DNA of 64,000 nucleotides from the NCBI GenBank assembly GCA_910585165.1, contig CAJUBX010000002.1, positions 1-64,000 on the forward strand, read 5' to 3'. Below the pieces are notes generated by a model that was not told the origin of the DNA, made no database searches, and saw nothing but the letters and a program-made list of their open reading frames with translations. Position 1 is the stretch's first letter. Every line of letters starts with the position of its first letter. Positions 63,304 through 64,000 of this stretch are shown piece after piece. Position numbers and translations under genes: made by a program. This stretch comes from an uncultured Oscillibacter sp. Lineage in GTDB: Bacteria > Bacillota > Clostridia > Oscillospirales > Oscillospiraceae.

Positions 63304-64000
63304 CTACGCCCGCTTGAACATCTTCTCCAGCTCGTATTTCGTGAGCCTCACCGCCACGGGCCTGCCGTGGGGGCAGTACTTCACCTCGCCGCTCTGGACC
63401 TTCTCCACCAGGGCCCGGAGCTCCTCCGGGCTGCTCTTCCAGCCGCCCTTTATGGCGGCCTTGCAGGCCATGGTGTGCAAAAGCCCCTCCCGCCGTTCCT
63501 CCGCCGACCGCCCGGAGCGGAGCTTTCCGGCAATTTCCTCCAGGACCGCCGTCACGTCGGCGGCGTCCATGTCCGCCGGAACCTCCCGCACCAGCACGGA
63601 CCCGCCGCCGAAATCCTCGCAGGAAAAGCCGAACTCCTCCAAAAGCGGCAGGTTCTCCAGCAGCAGCGAAGCGTCCTCCCTTCCCAGCTCTACGGCGGCG
63701 GGGGTCAGCAGGGCCTGGCGCATGGGGGGCTCCAGGGCGGCCTTCATCCGGTCGAAGTTAATCCGCTCGTGGGCGGCGTGCTTGTCGATGAGAAAGACGC
63801 AGCCGTCTTCGCTCTCGCAGACGATATAGGTCCGCAGCACCTCCCCGGCGACGCGCCAGGGGGCCTCCCTGGGCCGCTCCAGGGTCTTCTGCCCCGGAAG
63901 CTCCGCCCCCATCTGCGGAATCGCGGGAACAAAGGGCCGTTCCCTGGCGGGGGGGCGTTTCTCCGCCGGCCGCCCCAAACCCGGCGGCGGCCCGGCCTCC
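63304..64000 (-). CDS. mutL: DNA mismatch repair protein MutL, 5' part beyond window
   Basis: This is the C-terminal ~230 residues of MutL, open at the right window edge. The dimerisation/endonuclease domain shows the metal-binding signature DKHAAHERINFDRMK (the DQHAxxE-type motif with K in place of Q). It also has ACKAAIKGGWKSS and the terminal CPHGRPVAV motif with its zinc-type cysteine. MutL in Firmicutes nicks the new strand in mismatch repair. The linker (PAIPQMGAELPGQ) is unstructured. Confidence 0.96.
   Translation of the reverse strand, partial: EAGPPPGLGRPAEKRPPARERPFVPAIPQMGAELPGQKTLERPREAPWRVAGEVLRTYIVCESEDGCVFLIDKHAAHERINFDRMKAALEPPMRQALLTPAAVELGREDASLLLENLPLLEEFGFSCEDFGGGSVLVREVPADMDAADVTAVLEEIAGKLRSGRSAEERREGLLHTMACKAAIKGGWKSSPEELRALVEKVQSGEVKYCPHGRPVAVRLTKYELEKMFKRA

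Noticed and set aside
1..64000. CRISPR array or restriction/defence island.
   Set aside because: No regularly spaced direct repeats and no cas, restriction, retron, CBASS or abortive-infection genes were seen. The repeats found are palindromic elements, terminators and operators.

Overview
The window reads as a chromosome segment of a high-GC, low-oxygen Firmicute of the Clostridia, most like a butyrate-producing Oscillospiraceae (Flavonifractor/Lawsonibacter/Oscillibacter type). The reasons are: an oxygen-sensitive butyrate pathway built on 4-hydroxybutyryl-CoA dehydratase, AddAB instead of RecBCD, SLH-domain surface proteins, SepF/DivIVA division genes, a T-box leader before ileS, PBSX-type phage genes and strongly GC-rich third codon positions. 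The genus is an inference from gene content, not from a marker gene.

Layout. 1-4900 (minus strand) is a crotonase / CoA-transferase / abfD / acyl-CoA dehydrogenase operon that converts 4-hydroxybutyryl-CoA towards butyryl-CoA. Three matched palindromes lie upstream. 5401-7819 (plus) is an ECF sigma factor, its anti-sigma factor and two membrane proteins. 8054-12696 (minus) holds an XRE regulator with DUF3169 under a promoter carrying three matched operators, an AI-2E family permease, a gamma carbonic anhydrase-like protein, an M29 aminopeptidase and DUF378. 12820-19684 (minus) is addB-addA. 19822-32594 (plus) is a tightly packed 17-gene PBSX-like particle cluster: terminase, portal, protease, capsid, connectors, contractile sheath, tube and baseplate. 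It has no integrase, repressor, replication, fibre or lysis gene, and a low-complexity 320-residue protein occupies the slot where the tape measure should be.

32650-35022 (minus) carries small membrane/coiled-coil proteins, a YihY/BrkB protein and an ArsC/Spx-like protein. In the gap between them lies a strong candidate small RNA at 33610-33703 with its own promoter, a closed four-way structure and a U tract. cobB (sirtuin), nested palindromic elements and three tRNA-Leu genes follow. Next come an XRE gene divergent from a 57-residue protein over shared operators, then an isoleucine T-box leader, an unknown gene and ileS.

41173-55100 carries a ferredoxin, two large SLH surface proteins that share an unusual promoter architecture, tex, a MATE transporter, prfB (without programmed frameshift) and a membrane-anchored C39 peptidase. 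55157-64000 (minus) holds a pyruvyl-transferase/FrhB fusion, dCMP deaminase, a HAD hydrolase, the division genes divIVA-sepF-yggS with an HlyD-like adaptor, hfq, a flavodoxin-fold oxidoreductase and the 3' part of mutL.

The most interesting items are the stripped PBSX-like particle next to addAB, its odd tape-measure-slot protein, the orphan structured RNA, the co-regulated SLH genes with a novel tandem repeat domain, and several small regulatory circuits with well-formed operators.
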